Source: Marthasterias glacialis (taxonomy: Eukaryota; Echinodermata; Asteroidea; Forcipulatida; Asteriidae). From it: a DNA stretch of 64,000 nucleotides. Under the pieces are notes generated by a model that ran no database searches, had not been told where the DNA came from, and was given only the letters and a program-made list of their open reading frames with translations. Positions within the stretch are counted from its first letter, which is position 1, and each line of letters opens with the position of its first letter. The stretch covers positions 8,742,192 to 8,806,191 of the forward strand of contig OU452239.1 in the NCBI GenBank assembly GCA_911728455.2, given 5' to 3'. Positions 24,062 through 34,569 of this stretch are shown one piece after another. Both the position numbers and the translations under genes were made by a program.

Positions 24062-24552
24062 TGGGATTTTAGGGTTGGTGGATAGGCGTTTTAGTTTATG
24101 AAGGTCGTGTTACAAACAGCTCGGCACATTCGGATCCTGTTATCCCCCTTCCCTCTTTTCATTATTATGCTCTCATAGCTGATGAGCCCCTTGTACAGCC
24201 TCTTTACATCATGGCCTAGACAACCCGGGGAAAGTAACGGGGATATAAAGCCTGGGCCCCCACCCCATCCCCATCGGTTACGCCACTGCGAGCACCAATA
24301 CAACTGCAACAGATAAGATAATCGAGAACTGAATATGAAAGGGATGTCATATTAGATATGTTGGGATTTAGGGTCGGTGGAAAGGCCGTGTTTATGAAGG
24401 TAATTTTTGAGCAGTGAGCTCGGCACAAGCTGATCCTGACCTTCCCCTTTCCCTGTTTACATTATTACGCTTCTTTAGCAGTTGAGCCCGTCAATCAGAC
24501 ATTTTGCATCACGGCCTAGACAATCCAAGGCAAAGTAATGGGAATGTAGTTC
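24062..24552. repeat. Direct repeat, ~190 bp, spaced ~300 bp
   Basis: The segment 24062-24248 (GGGATTTTAGGGTTGGTGGA to CATGGCCTAGACAACCCGGG) recurs at 24363-24552 (GGGATTTAGGGTCGGTGGAA to CACGGCCTAGACAATCCAAG). A GTGGCGTAACCGATGGGG-type sequence (minus strand, near 24270) sits between them; I recognise it as a common repeat flank only. Confidence 0.7.
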
Positions 24553-24639
24553 TGGTTCAGCCACTAACGGACAACCACATACTGACGTTCAGGGCTGTAG
24601 CTAGAAATCAATTTTGGGTCGCCTCATGAGGTGTAAAAA

Positions 24640-24985
24640 CAAGATTTGTTAGCTGAATGGAAGAGCGATTGGTTTAATTATGTGATATGCTAAGCACTCC
24701 CTTACCGTGGTCAGTCATTGGATGGGAGACCATTCCTCGTATTGTCATGGTTGGTGGTTTGTAAGGGACATGATTAGGGCTCCCGAACATCAAGTCCATG
24801 CCTTTCGAATGGGAGGTAAAACTGTGCATCACGTGCGTTGTGTATATAAAAGACTCAGGACACTTGTCGTGAAAGACACTTGCTCCAATGTTTCTGGATT
24901 GGCTGCGTGTGCGCCCTCTCTGAGCATGTTTGGTGTAAGTTCACGTAATGCGCATTTGGAAATTGCGCAATGTAGATGAATAAAA
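24640..24985 (+). mobile_element. 5S rRNA-derived SINE (SINE3-like)
   Basis: Positions 24687-24732 carry GCTAAGCA, then GGTCAGTCATTGGATGGGAG followed by ACC. This closely follows the 3' part of 5S rRNA (GCTAAGCA ... GGTTAGTACTTGGATGGGAG) including its pol III C box. The body then shows the marine-SINE block (GGGAGGTAAAACTGTG, GTATATAAAAGACTCAGGAC) and the tail GATGAATAAAATAA. The 5' half of 5S is not recognisable, so the copy is decayed. Confidence 0.65.
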
Positions 24986-25390
24986 TAATTTGGTTATTTA
25001 TGTTATTAATGTAAACAGTGCAATTAATTGGCTCAATAGAATAAATAAACAGGATTACCCTTTCTGGCTCAGACACTGAAGATCAAAAGTGTGAACTCCA
25101 TCACGCAACAAGTCGTTTACTTTTTTACGGACTTTCTGACAACAACAGCTGATGAAAATGGGGAAAAACTGCTCTGCGGATGACTTTCGTGTAGGTTTTG
25201 TTTTGTTTTTGTTTTGTTTCTTTCTCATCACGCATACGAGTGGCACTAGCAAGTTCCACAATAAATGTAAAGATTAGATAAATGTATCAGAAAAGCATAA
25301 TGCTTAATGCGTGTTGTCACGCGTGGATTGAGATCGGTAAACTCGTATATTATTGTGTTTAGTCGGATATACGAAGAAAGTTAGATAGAA

Positions 25391-26110
25391 AGGTTTGGTA
25401 ACTATTCAATTTAATCGTACTGTCACAATGTCTCGTGTAGAAACATCTGTGCTGATAATGCGAGTTAAATTGAAATAGCATTGGCAATTATTCAATTAAT
25501 TTATGTTTACTTATTTAGAAAATCTGTGGTGGGCTGAAGAATTGTTAACTGCCGCGAGTGGACTGCCGGACACTGCAGCCCACCGTAGCTACAAGATTGA
25601 ACGTTTTAAAGGTTTGGTAACTATTCAACTAAATCACATTGCCACAATGTATCATGTAGGAACATCCATTCTGATAATGCGAGTTAAATTGAAATAGGTT
25701 TGGCAATTATTATTCAATTAGTTTACGTTTCATTATTAAGAAAATATGTGGTGGGCTGAAGAATTGTTATTGGCCGCAAGTGGACTGCCGGGCACTGCAG
25801 TCCACCGCAGCTACAAGATTGTTGACAACGAGAGATTAATTAAAATAGGTTGAACAATTATTCTAGTAATTTATGCTTCATTAAGAAAGTCTGTGGTAGG
25901 CGAGAAAATTGTTATTGGCCCCAAGTGCGGGGCAGGGATAGTGACTGCCGGACGCTGCCGCCCATCGCAGGTATAAGATTGTTGATATTGAGAGTTAAAT
26001 TAAAACAGCTTTGGCTAGCAAAGTCTTTGTTGGGCTGAGAAATTGTTATTTGCCGCGAATGCCGGGGCAGGAGGGACTGCCGGACTCTGCCGCCCATCGC
26101 AGCTATACAA
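25391..26110. repeat. Imperfect tandem array, ~219-bp unit, four copies
   Basis: AGGTTTGGTAACTATTCAA begins at 25391 and again at 25610. Two shorter copies follow, from about 25830 and 25980. Each unit contains a block like GTGGGCTGAAGAATTGTTA followed by GGACTGCCGGRCACTGC and CCCACCG. The later copies lack the first 60-80 bp and have gained GCGGGGCAG. No open frame runs through the array. Confidence 0.8.
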
Positions 26111-26279
26111 GCACGCTGCTCGATAAAGCGGAGTTAAATAGGTGATAGTCCAACATTACAAAGGTTTCGACATTCGGTAAATCTATTCATTCATCGCTGT
26201 TGTCTAGAAGTAAATCTTTATTATTTTCTGGTAATGAAACCAAGGATGCCTTAAAAGTGAACGTAATCACTGTAGCTCG

Positions 26280-26530
26280 GAAGGCCGAGGAAACCTGTAG
26301 ATATCTATACTTGCTATCTGAACCAGAAACACCGGGATAAACCCCTACTCGTTCACGATAAATGTTCTGGGTTCTTTTACGGGACCTACCCATTCTAGTA
26401 CAAGTGATCTACGGCTTTAATAACGTCCCATCCGAATGACAAAGCAATTATGGTAAAGTGTCTTGCTCAAGGACACAAGTGTCGCGACTGGCCAGGCCGG
26501 GATCCGAACCAACATTCTATAAACTACATA
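26280..26530 (-). mobile_element. tRNA-head SINE, minus strand, decayed
   Basis: Minus-strand blocks match the SINE at 46731-47233: TTTGTCATTCGGATGGGACG, TGTCCTTGAGCAAGACACTT and GTAAAAGAACCCAGAACATT. The tRNA head at the right end is heavily mutated. Confidence 0.65.
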
Positions 26531-26534
26531 TTTG

Positions 26535-27592
26535 AGTTTCGGCGTGCTCGAATTCGCTCCCTTGTGGAGTCCTATAACAAAAGGGAAGCGCTAGAACAAT
26601 ATTGGTCTCCACAGGGGAATTCTAAAGAGAGGGATGCTCCACAAGGAAATTTGTGTACAAAGTCTATGAGAAAATATTAAGTACAGGGACAAAGGAAAGA
26701 ACAATAGAGGTCTCCACAAGCATGCAAAAATGAGAATGGGTGCACTACTCAAGTGTGTTCTTTTCATTTTTTCACAATATTTATTTGGTTTGTGCTGAGG
26801 CTGTTTGTAGTATGACAAAACAGTCACAATCAAAACTCTTCACAATCTGCCTATTCGGATTAAGCACAATGAACGTACAAGCTATGACAACACACACTAC
26901 CATACCAAAATTTGTGCTGGCAACGTCTCAACAGATTTTCACAGGGTCCTTGTGTGTGGTGCGTTTATGGGAAAACTAGAGGATTGGGAAAACATGTTAC
27001 CTGTATGCTTAATAATGGGTTGTATATTAACATCAGATCATGCTATCTCTGCGCATAGGAAACCAAACCCTTCTCACTTAATGTAAAAAAAACACTTTAT
27101 TTTTATTATTTTTTTTGGCATACCCTCTTTCTTCTTTTATGTTGTTAACATTTATCGGGGCCTCTGGCGGTTCGGTTCCTGTTAGTTTTGGAGCGACAAT
27201 TTTTTTTTTAATTTAAGAAATGTAAAAACGGAACAAAAATTCCATCACAACATAATTGTTTTTTTTACCTTCACAACTGACTTCGATGAAAATGTCAGTT
27301 CTCAGCTGAAATTGTTTCGGGGGAGGAAAAAGGACCCGAAGGCTACAGTAAATTAATTAAATGTAGGTGGGCGGGCACGTCCGAATGGTATATCTGGAAC
27401 TGTTTACCCATCCAGTTGAGCTGACAGTCTCTCTAAGCACTCGAAATGATTTGATTGTATGTATCAGGATTGGGTAACAGACGTGGAAATGAAACTAACG
27501 TTGAAAGAAGGTTGAATAAGATTGTGATCGGTTATGGGTTATGAAGCATTCCGCAGTAAGGTATCCATAATATTTTGAAAAGGTCATCGTTT
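26535..27592. other. Intergenic, no gene seen
   Basis: Short duplicated phrases such as GTCTCCACA and GCTCCACA near 26605-26715, and T-rich runs near 27100-27260. I see no gene, RNA or mobile element I can name. Confidence 0.5.
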
Positions 27593-27877
27593 GCCCGGAA
27601 GAAGGACGTAACGAAAGTGTGACCGGCAAGAGGTCGTTTATAAGCAATTACTGTCCAAAATTTTGGTTCAAGAAATCTGAATGTAAAAGCTAAGTTGCTT
27701 TTCTGCTATTTGTAATCCATCCAGGTTCAAGTTAAATTCCGTGTGGGGATGGGGAAAAAACATAGGAGTCATTTTACTTCTTGTGACGTTCTGCTGGGGT
27801 GAAAAGTTGTACTTTGTGTGCCTGGAAAGAGGTCGTTTCGCCTCACGACCTTCTGAGGCTTCTTCCAGGCACACGAA
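27593..27877 (+). mobile_element. MITE family 'CCCGGAAGAAGG', copy 1
   Basis: The left end (GCCCGGAAGAAGGACGTAAC), then GAAAGTGTGACCGGCAAGAG and AAGCAATTACTGTCCAAAAT, equals the reverse complement of the right half of the element at 55367-55673. The right end (CTTCTTCCAGGC) is its inverted counterpart. Confidence 0.65.
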
Positions 27878-28171
27878 GAGGTTTGCATGTGATTTGTAAC
27901 TACTTTATTGCTGTCTGGTATTGATGTTATTCTACTACAGCGGAGTAGATTTCGGAGAAGTTCCCTCGATCAACGAAGTGAGCGAAAGTAGTAGTCGGGC
28001 CGAGGTAGAACAGTTCTTTTTAGAACCAAAAAGTCACCCGAGTTCTGAAATCTACCTCGCGTCTAGTGTAAAAAAAAACAAAAAAAAACAAAAAAAAACA
28101 GCAAGATAAGCTTTTATAAGACCAATAATTGTTGTTATAAGAACTTGTTGTTTTCCCAAAAGATACAATCA

Positions 28172-28196
28172 CATGGTGTTACCGCAAACCTATGTA
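28172..28196 (-). mobile_element. Half copy of the 50.6-kb fold-back element
   Basis: GGTGTTACCGCAAACCT matches, in reverse, the terminal repeat of the element at 50589-50795. The other arm is missing. Confidence 0.45.
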
Positions 28197-28212
28197 TGAT
28201 TGGTTCACTGTG

Positions 28213-28394
28213 TATGAGCGGTGTTTCACGGCAGTGGCTGCTGAATGCGCCGCAGCACTTTGTAAACCCTTAATTGATGCTATAAAATGGGTCTCATGAT
28301 TCAAAAACTTCAAAAACCTGTCATAAAAGAATAACAAAAAGCGCTGTATAAAAAGAAGTTCATAGTTATTACGGGTGTTATTATTATCATTGAA
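28213..28394 (+). mobile_element. SINE 3' fragment (same family as 46.8 kb)
   Basis: CAGTGGCTGCTGAATGCGCC, GTAAACCCTTA, ATGGGTCTCA and AAAAAGCGCTGTATAAA follow, in order and on the + strand, the 3' half of the SINE at 46731-47233. It ends in a degraded ATT run. The tRNA head is missing, as in a 5'-truncated insertion. Confidence 0.7.
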
Positions 28395-28457
28395 CAAGCC
28401 AAACTAACAATTTCAATAAATACAAATACAAGAATTGCGTCAGATTGAGGTATCTAT

Positions 28458-28568
28458 TCTGTTAGTAAGTGGTGACGTTTTGGAGCCGGAAGTGCAGTGT
28501 AACGAATGTTTATGTACATATATGTATACCATTCGTTTTATATTGCACGTCATCACTTACCAACAAGA
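28458..28568. mobile_element. Fold-back element (~110 bp)
   Basis: The arms TGTTAGTAAGTGGTGACG (28459) and CGTCATCACTTACCAACA (ending near 28567) are nearly perfect inverted repeats. An inner pair (GTAACGAATG / CCATTCGTTTTAT) surrounds a short TATGTACATATATGTATA loop. Confidence 0.65.
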
Positions 28569-28763
28569 TTGCTAATCAGATTTAGTCTGGTGACAAATGG
28601 GTTAGACATCCTCCTCAAATTGTAGAGGGTCGTTGGTCTGGTTCCTGCTTACGTGGCCTGTATGCCCCTCACTCCCTTCACATGCAGGACTCCACACGAA
28701 TGTCATACATTTGTAAAGAGCAAACCTATAATCGATAAGAATCGATACCAGAAGTAAATCAAT

Positions 28764-28839
28764 GGGAAACCTTCGAGGACGCTAGGTGGCAGCAGACTCA
28801 CCAGGTAAATCCGTTGTCAATGGTTCTAGAAAGTCTCCC
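28764..28839 (+). repeat. Short dispersed element with CTCF-like core, copy 1
   Basis: GACGCTAGGTGGCAGCAGAC lies at the centre. Outer GGGAAACCTTCGAG and, as reverse complement, GGGAGACTTTCTAG form imperfect inverted ends. Related copies are at about 58584 and 60045. The AGGTGGCAG core fits the CTCF consensus half. Confidence 0.55.
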
Positions 28840-28858
28840 ATTGTGCTTTGGAGTCGAG

Positions 28859-29291
28859 CTTAGTCTGGTTCCCAAACCAAAAGAACTCCGACTATTTTCT
28901 GTCGTTTTGGGGGTACAGTGTCACCCGAGGGTTTACGTGACAAAAAGGGAAGAATTTTCTCCTTTTCCGAAAATATCCGAAGTGTTCAGAACTCGTTGTC
29001 GTCAAAATTCGGACAGTGTCGTCGATGGTCGGACATTTCCGGGCGTGTGTAGAACTTTATTTTGCTGATAATCAAACATCGCAAGAAACTTTCAATCTTG
29101 TTGGCAGACCTTGTGACCAAGTTCAAACATTTTGAAAAATATTTAAGTAAAAAAAAAAATCCCATTATTGTTTTATTGTTTCCAACAAATTCAACACTAG
29201 TTTTGAATATTTTTGTAAAATTTTTACAAACTTTTACACAATGTTTACGCAAGAATCGTCAGAGAATCTTTGGTCAGGGAATCAGACTAAG
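28859..29291. mobile_element. MITE family 'CTTAGTCTGGTTCCC', copy 1
   Basis: The left end CTTAGTCTGGTTCCCAAACC and the reverse complement of the right end CTTAGTCTGATTCCCTGACC form an inverted repeat of about 16 bp. The interior includes GATGGTCGGACATTTCCGGG and is shared with the copy at 30939-31310. It has no open frame of note. Confidence 0.7.
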
Positions 29292-29342
29292 TTGAGCAGC
29301 CTCTCGCCTCCTCTTATAGATTAGATTTGTTGACTACACTTG

Positions 29343-29641
29343 CTCTAGAGTGTGTAAGGTTGTTGGTTCGGTTTCTACCGAGAAAGCAATTTCTAATGCT
29401 TTTTTTTCATTAGTGAAAGCTCTTTTAGAATGAGGTAAACCTACCAACTCTATCACTGAAACCCTTAATTTCTGCCGGATACAAAACATAATGACTACTC
29501 TAGAGTGTGTAAGGTTGTTGGTTCAGTTTCTACCGAGAAAGCAATTTCTAATGCTTTTTTTTCATTAGTGAAAGCTCTTTTAGAATGAGGTAAACCTACC
29601 AACTCTATCACTGAAACCCTTAATTTCTGCCGGACACAAAA
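29343..29641. repeat. Near-identical tandem duplication, 155-bp period
   Basis: About 143 bp starting CTCTAGAGTGTGTAAGGTTG at 29343 recur at 29498. I see only a couple of differences (TTCGGTTTC/TTCAGTTTC, CGGATAC/CGGACAC). The high identity points to a recent duplication. Confidence 0.85.
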
Positions 29642-29699
29642 ATGCTTTCCGGTCAAGAAGCAACGCGCGCTTGTGAAGTCAATGAGAAGGCCCACAGGT

Positions 29700-30500
29700 A
29701 CCACTGTGACAAAATAGATTATACGTCACTCTGGCTACATCTGTGGCAACTGCCAATGTGGGTTACTTATTTGTGATGTCATGTGGCAGGATTTATCTAA
29801 ATCTGAATAATAAAAACAATTGACGTGAAAACTCCGTGTGGTCAACGAGCACTGCTTACTAACTGCATCTTACATCCCTCACTGACTGTCAGAAATCACG
29901 GTACAGGCGGTGGGGCTATACTTCTGCTCTTTTGCATTCTGAAGTGCAACCGTGCAGTCGGCCGGTGAAAACTCTAGCTCAAGCTTGAAGATAAATTTTG
30001 ACGGACACCCCTTAGGCTAAGGCTCACCTTAGCATCAGCTGGACCTTGCGGGTTTCGTCGAGTAGTCCAGGGCCGTGGAGGAAATCACGTCAAGCGTGAT
30101 TTTGGATCTTGGTCTGCATAGTGGAGCTGCGAAGGGCCACTTTACGCAAGTGGCGTAACTAAAGGGCACGTGCCTCTAAAACTGATGCCATCCCCATTTG
30201 AATTCTGGAATTTTGAAGTCTGGAAAATTAACAGAATTAAAATGTTACATTTTATAAGATTTTGTTGTAGTAATTTCAATGTTTCAAAAACTATTTTGTT
30301 TGAATTTACAAACGGACAATGTATTTTTTAACCTCCATATCAGGTAATATTTTTTTAGAAAAAAAAGTAAACGGTATCACAAAAACACTGAAGGGCCTTG
30401 TTTTGGAAAAAAATACAAATGGAAGCCACAATTTTAGTTGTTCAAAAGTGCACCCCCCCCCAGAAAAAAATGTGCACCCCATGTGCCCCCTACAAATTTT
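29700..30500. other. Intergenic, no gene seen
   Basis: Mixed-composition sequence with a poly-C run near 30453. No coding, RNA or repeat feature I can support. Confidence 0.5.
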
Positions 30501-30504
30501 ACCC

Positions 30505-30695
30505 GTTGTGTATCTGAGTCGATGGTTACAGCTACGACTACGGCTGCTGCTATGTAAATCCCATACTAATCCAATGCATGATGATGCCGCGATCTAGCCG
30601 TAGCCGTAGCCGTAGCCGTAGCCGTAGCCGTAGCCGTAGCCGTAGCCGTAGCCGCCAATTCGGACACAGCCTTAGTCAGACAATGACCATTCCAA
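30505..30695. mobile_element. Hexamer fold-back element, copy 1
   Basis: The left arm ACAGCTACGACTACGGCTG is complementary to the right arm, which is expanded here into about ten TAGCCG units (30595-30654). Between them is a core (GCTATG ... AATCC ... CATGATGATGCCGCGATC) found in all three copies. The left flank GTTGTGTATCTGAGTCGATG and right flank CCAATTCGGACACAGCCTTA are shared with copy 2. Confidence 0.75.
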
Positions 30696-30938
30696 TGCAC
30701 CCGAGTGTTTCAATCTCGATGACGCTCTAGTAAGTTAGCTGCGGTGTACGTTTTGTACCTCAACACGTTCGTGGGTAAACCTCCACCTTACTAATGCATT
30801 AGGGAATAAAGCACCACGTTGTTTGGTTTAAACCGATCTATGGCAGTCAGGAGATGCAGCCCCAACCTTAACGTAGTCCCAACATTGCACCTTCATGAAA
30901 TCAGATTGATGTCCGGGATAACTTAGTTTCAGTACAAA

Positions 30939-31310
30939 ATTAGTCTGGTTCCCAGACCCTAAAATCTCCGACTATTCACTGTCAATTTTAGGGTGCGGTA
31001 TCAACCGAGGGTCATGTGACATAAAGGAGGAATTCCTCCTTTTTTGAAAATGTCCAAATTGTTCCAAGCTTGTCGTCAACTATCTGACAGTGTCGTTGAT
31101 GGTCGGACATTTCCGGACGTGTGTAGACCCTTCTTTTGTTGATAAACTAAAACCATTCAATCTTGTTGACAGACGTTTTGAAAAAATTCAAAGCTTTGCA
31201 AACTATTTTGAGAAAACACATCCAATTATTGTTTTTTTTTCCCCCAACAAACTCAACACTATTGTCGAATACTTGTGAAACATTTTTTTTTACAAACTGT
31301 GATTATCCCA
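30939..31310. mobile_element. MITE family 'CTTAGTCTGGTTCCC', copy 2 (right end lost)
   Basis: It starts ATTAGTCTGGTTCCCAGACC and shares GACAGTGTCGTTGATGGTCG and CCAACAAACTCAACACT with copy 1. The right inverted end is not found. Confidence 0.65.
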
Positions 31311-31689
31311 GGCTTTTTGAAAGTCAACAAGGCGCATCACCAGCCCTGTGTTTTTATCTAATGACATCGTCCACCGTTGGTGACAAGTAATAGATATTTA
31401 TATGTTGCGTCATCATCTATTTTTAAACGTGGGCTACATTCAGGCACAAAGTCTGGGCTATATTTCGGCCTGGGCTATTATTTAGGGGCCGTACAGTCGT
31501 TGTAGAGATGTTCCGCTTCAGCCCCAATTAAAATATAAAACCAAGTCAAACAAGAATCAGCGTGTTCTTCTCTTTCATCCTGGACTTGGAACTGTGTTTA
31601 AACCATTCTTTTCAAACTTTGTTTTGGATAAAATAAATATCGTGTTATTGTTTTGTTATGCAGACAAAATTGTGACTCACGTTTCGCCC

Positions 31690-31860
31690 ACTGCAGAGTC
31701 GTGCTCAAAGGCTGAAGGCATTTTAACCTACGAGAAAGACTCTGTGGTCAAAACGTGAGACCATTAACAAATTGTTACGTTTATATATAACAGGTCCGCT
31801 TGGTTGGTAAGCAGTTCGCAAAAGATAATTTCATTTTCTCATTTATTATTTTCAAGGTTT
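31690..31860. repeat. Dispersed repeat also present near 39.8-39.95 kb
   Basis: GTCTTTCTC-like and TGGTAAGCAGTTCGCAAAAG segments, followed by a TTTTCTC tail, resemble GAGTCTTTCTCAAATGATAA and GGGTCAGCAGTTTGCAAAAG at 39815-39950. It has the style of a LINE or Penelope end region, but I cannot assign it. Confidence 0.35.
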
Positions 31861-32038
31861 GTTTTATGGCTTTGTGAAATATCCAGCAACGTAACTAGGG
31901 TAAATTTTAAGGGGGGCACAATGACTCCGATGACTGGTCGAGCTCACCCTGTCACAGGTTTAATATTTCATATAATGTTGGTTCTTTGACCTGCCAATGT
32001 TGTCCTTCCTTGCCAGTTTATAAGGTGACGCTCAATGG

Positions 32039-32660
32039 CCGTCCGTGTCGTGACCGAGCGGTCTAGCACGCATCGAACTCAAGTTTCGTTGGCGAGGTCA
32101 CCGAAGTGTGGTTTCAAATCCCGGTCGTGACACCGTGTGTGTGTCCTCGAGCAAAACGCTTTGCTATAATTGCTTCCCGTCACCCAGGTGTATGAATTCG
32201 TTAGTGTTTTCACGAAGCGACGGGCATATATCCGTCGCTTCGTGAAAATACAAAAAGCGTAATTTCGGGATGCCCGTCCTTTTCATAATTTCTCGAATAA
32301 ATCATAAATAAATTGATGAATTGATCATAAAAAATCACATTTGATGAAAGTTTAACTCATAATAAATCACAGGAGGAAAGTACAGACTTAAAAGAATAAG
32401 CATTGTGCTTTTGTTTTGCAGTTTTGAAATGTGATGATGCTCTTGTGTGATTATCCACAAACACGATTTTTTCCGATTTGACATGCCCGTCCCTTCGTGA
32501 AAACATTGACGAATTGGTACTTTCGAGGGTGGACGTAGATGATTAGCAACCTGTGCGCTGATGTGGCTGCCGGTGCTGCATACTCCAATAGAGTTGAGAT
32601 GGTTTTTAGGAATGCTTAGGGCCCGATGACCAGGGAATAATAACACTGTAAGATTCTTTG
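32039..32660 (+). mobile_element. tRNA-head SINE, split by a nested MITE
   Basis: The head (GTCGTGACCGAGCGGTCTAG, B box near 32115) and body (CGAGCAAAACGCTTTGC, CACCCAGGTGTATGAATT) stop at 32198. They resume at 32511 with GAATTGGTACTTTCGAGGGT and the 3' half shared with the 12.5-kb SINE. The interruption is the element at 32199-32510. Confidence 0.8.
32199..32510. mobile_element. MITE inserted in a SINE, 5-bp target duplication
   Basis: The ends GTTAGTGTTTTCACGAAGCG and, as reverse complement, GTCAATGTTTTCACGAAGGG form an inverted repeat of about 28 bp running into GACGGGCAT. GAATT lies on both sides (32194-32198 and 32511-32515). The left end also folds on itself: GCGACGGGCATATATCCGTC. No coding content. 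Confidence 0.8.
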
Positions 32661-32779
32661 AGAGGCACGCTTGCCTTGATAAATCAATACACTTCACAAT
32701 TGTTATTTTAGTATTAAGTCGCCCTGTTTCTTTTAACCCAAACCACTCTATTTTCCCTCAAGCTCTTCACATTTACTGT

Positions 32780-33123
32780 CAACGCGTTAACCCCAACCAA
32801 GGCATTAATCTTTCGAGTATATTGAACCGTAAAGTTTTCAGACATGACTTTTTTGTTGTGTATCTGAGTCGATGGTTACAGCTACGACTACGGCTGTTGC
32901 TATGGAAATCCTATACTAATCCAAAGCATGATGACGCCGCGATCTAGCTGTAGCTGTAGCCGTAGCCCTAGCCGATGCCGTAGCTGTAGCCGTAGCCGTT
33001 GCCGCAGCCGCCAATTCGGACACCGCCTTAGTCAGACAATGACCATTCCAACGCGTTAACCCCAAGCAAGCCAATTATCTTTCGAGTATATTGAACCGTA
33101 AAGTTTTTAGACATGACTTTTTT
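32780..33123. repeat. 75-bp direct repeats flanking hexamer element copy 2
   Basis: CAACGCGTTAACCCCAA to GACATGACTTTTTT occurs at 32780-32854 and again at 33049-33123, with five differences in 75. The pair brackets the 194-bp hexamer element exactly. Confidence 0.85.
32855..33048. mobile_element. Hexamer fold-back element, copy 2
   Basis: It has the same flanks and core as copy 1 at 30505. The right arm here is an imperfect, diverged run of TAGCCG/TAGCTG units (32946-33010), so copy 1's perfect run is probably a newer expansion. Confidence 0.75.
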
Positions 33124-33296
33124 CCCCATCTCTTCACCTGACAACAACAACTAATACCAAACACTCGCAAAGTATTGTTACTTTGGAATCTGTCTTTTAG
33201 GCAGGTTTAGTTGTACACAAACACATGTTTATACGCTTTCCTCTATATAAATAAGCAGAGTACTTTTTGTTTCCGAAAATGGTCTAAGTATTTGTT

Positions 33297-33420
33297 TTTC
33301 TCAGTTGGTAGAGCGTCGGTACAATCAACCGGTGGTCGCAGGTTCAAATCCCGCTCCTGTCAATTTTTCTTTGTTCACCCCAAAATTGATTTAAAGAATT
33401 TACTCGAAAAATACCCATAC
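33297..33420 (+). mobile_element. tRNA-Lys-like SINE
   Basis: TCAGTTGGTAGAGCGTCGGT, B box AGGTTCAAATCC and tail GTTCACCCCAAAATTGATTT match the 22.7-kb copy. The first bases of the head are lost. Confidence 0.7.
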
Positions 33421-33424
33421 AACT

Positions 33425-34565
33425 TGAAATGGTCCAGACGTCTTTTATGCTTATGGGAAGACAACGTAATCTGTCATAGACTAATGGGTTTTATTATCAT
33501 ATCACAATCAAACCGAATATTGTGCACGTTTTCAATGTTTTGATTTTAATTACAACTAACTGCTATTCTCTTATTTTGCTGATGTAAGACCCGAACAAAC
33601 ACACTGTATGTTGGTTTACATTTTCGCTCTACATTTAAAAAAAAAGTTTTCCTGGTCACTTCTTGTTTTCCCCAAGGTTTGGGGAAAACAAAAATTAATT
33701 GAATAGAATATAATAATAATAATCATAACAAACATATTTTTTCTCCATTGATGGCGCGTGCTGCCCCAGAAAACTGAAGTCACGTATTGCTCGAATTTAA
33801 GATTAATAATGAAACTTTTCAGACAAATTATTTGTGGATTACGGCGTATATTAACCGCTAAAATCGCTGTCTAACTCGAGTTCAAAGAGCTCTGAACATG
33901 TGCTTATTTTTTTACGGTAAGAGATCATACAAGATAGTGTAACTCAACGTGTATACATCTAAGTTGGCCATACAGTTTTCTTCTATTTATTTTTAATAAA
34001 GGATAAAATAAGCGAATGTAACAATTATACAAATAAATGAAAAGAGTACACAACAAAATCGACACGGTGAACCCACAACTGTTTCAACATAAGGCAGTCC
34101 CAGCCGCCCATATCATTACCTTGCAACACAGTAGGAGGCAACGCTCACAAGCTTGTCTTTGTGGGGAAAATTAAACTAAAAATAGGCTAAAGTCACTGTC
34201 AAGTGTTGGTCAATTCACTGGCAATCATTTATCAACTTCATATTTATATATAGCTCCTAATTTCCTCAATTCATAATTGTCTTGTTGACGCTAATTATGA
34301 TAATGAAATAACTATTAGGTTTTACCAACAAGCTCATTTTGAAAGCATAGCGATAAAAGGCCATGGTATTCATTTGAACCGAATCGAAAACAAAAAATAA
34401 ATAAATAAATAAAAACAAAACAAAATTCATCGCCTTAAAAATGACTGGTATCTGTCAAGGACGGGCAATTATTGTTCCCCTGTGAGTTTTTACTTCCAAA
34501 CTGTTTTACCTCACAATATTAACGAACGTTCTGAGGGAAAGTCATTTATGTATTATTGCAGTCAA
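33425..34565. other. Intergenic, no gene seen
   Basis: A/T-rich with short A-rich runs (for example AAATAAATAAATAAATA near 34395). No gene or named repeat. Confidence 0.55.
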
Positions 34566-34569
34566 CCCG

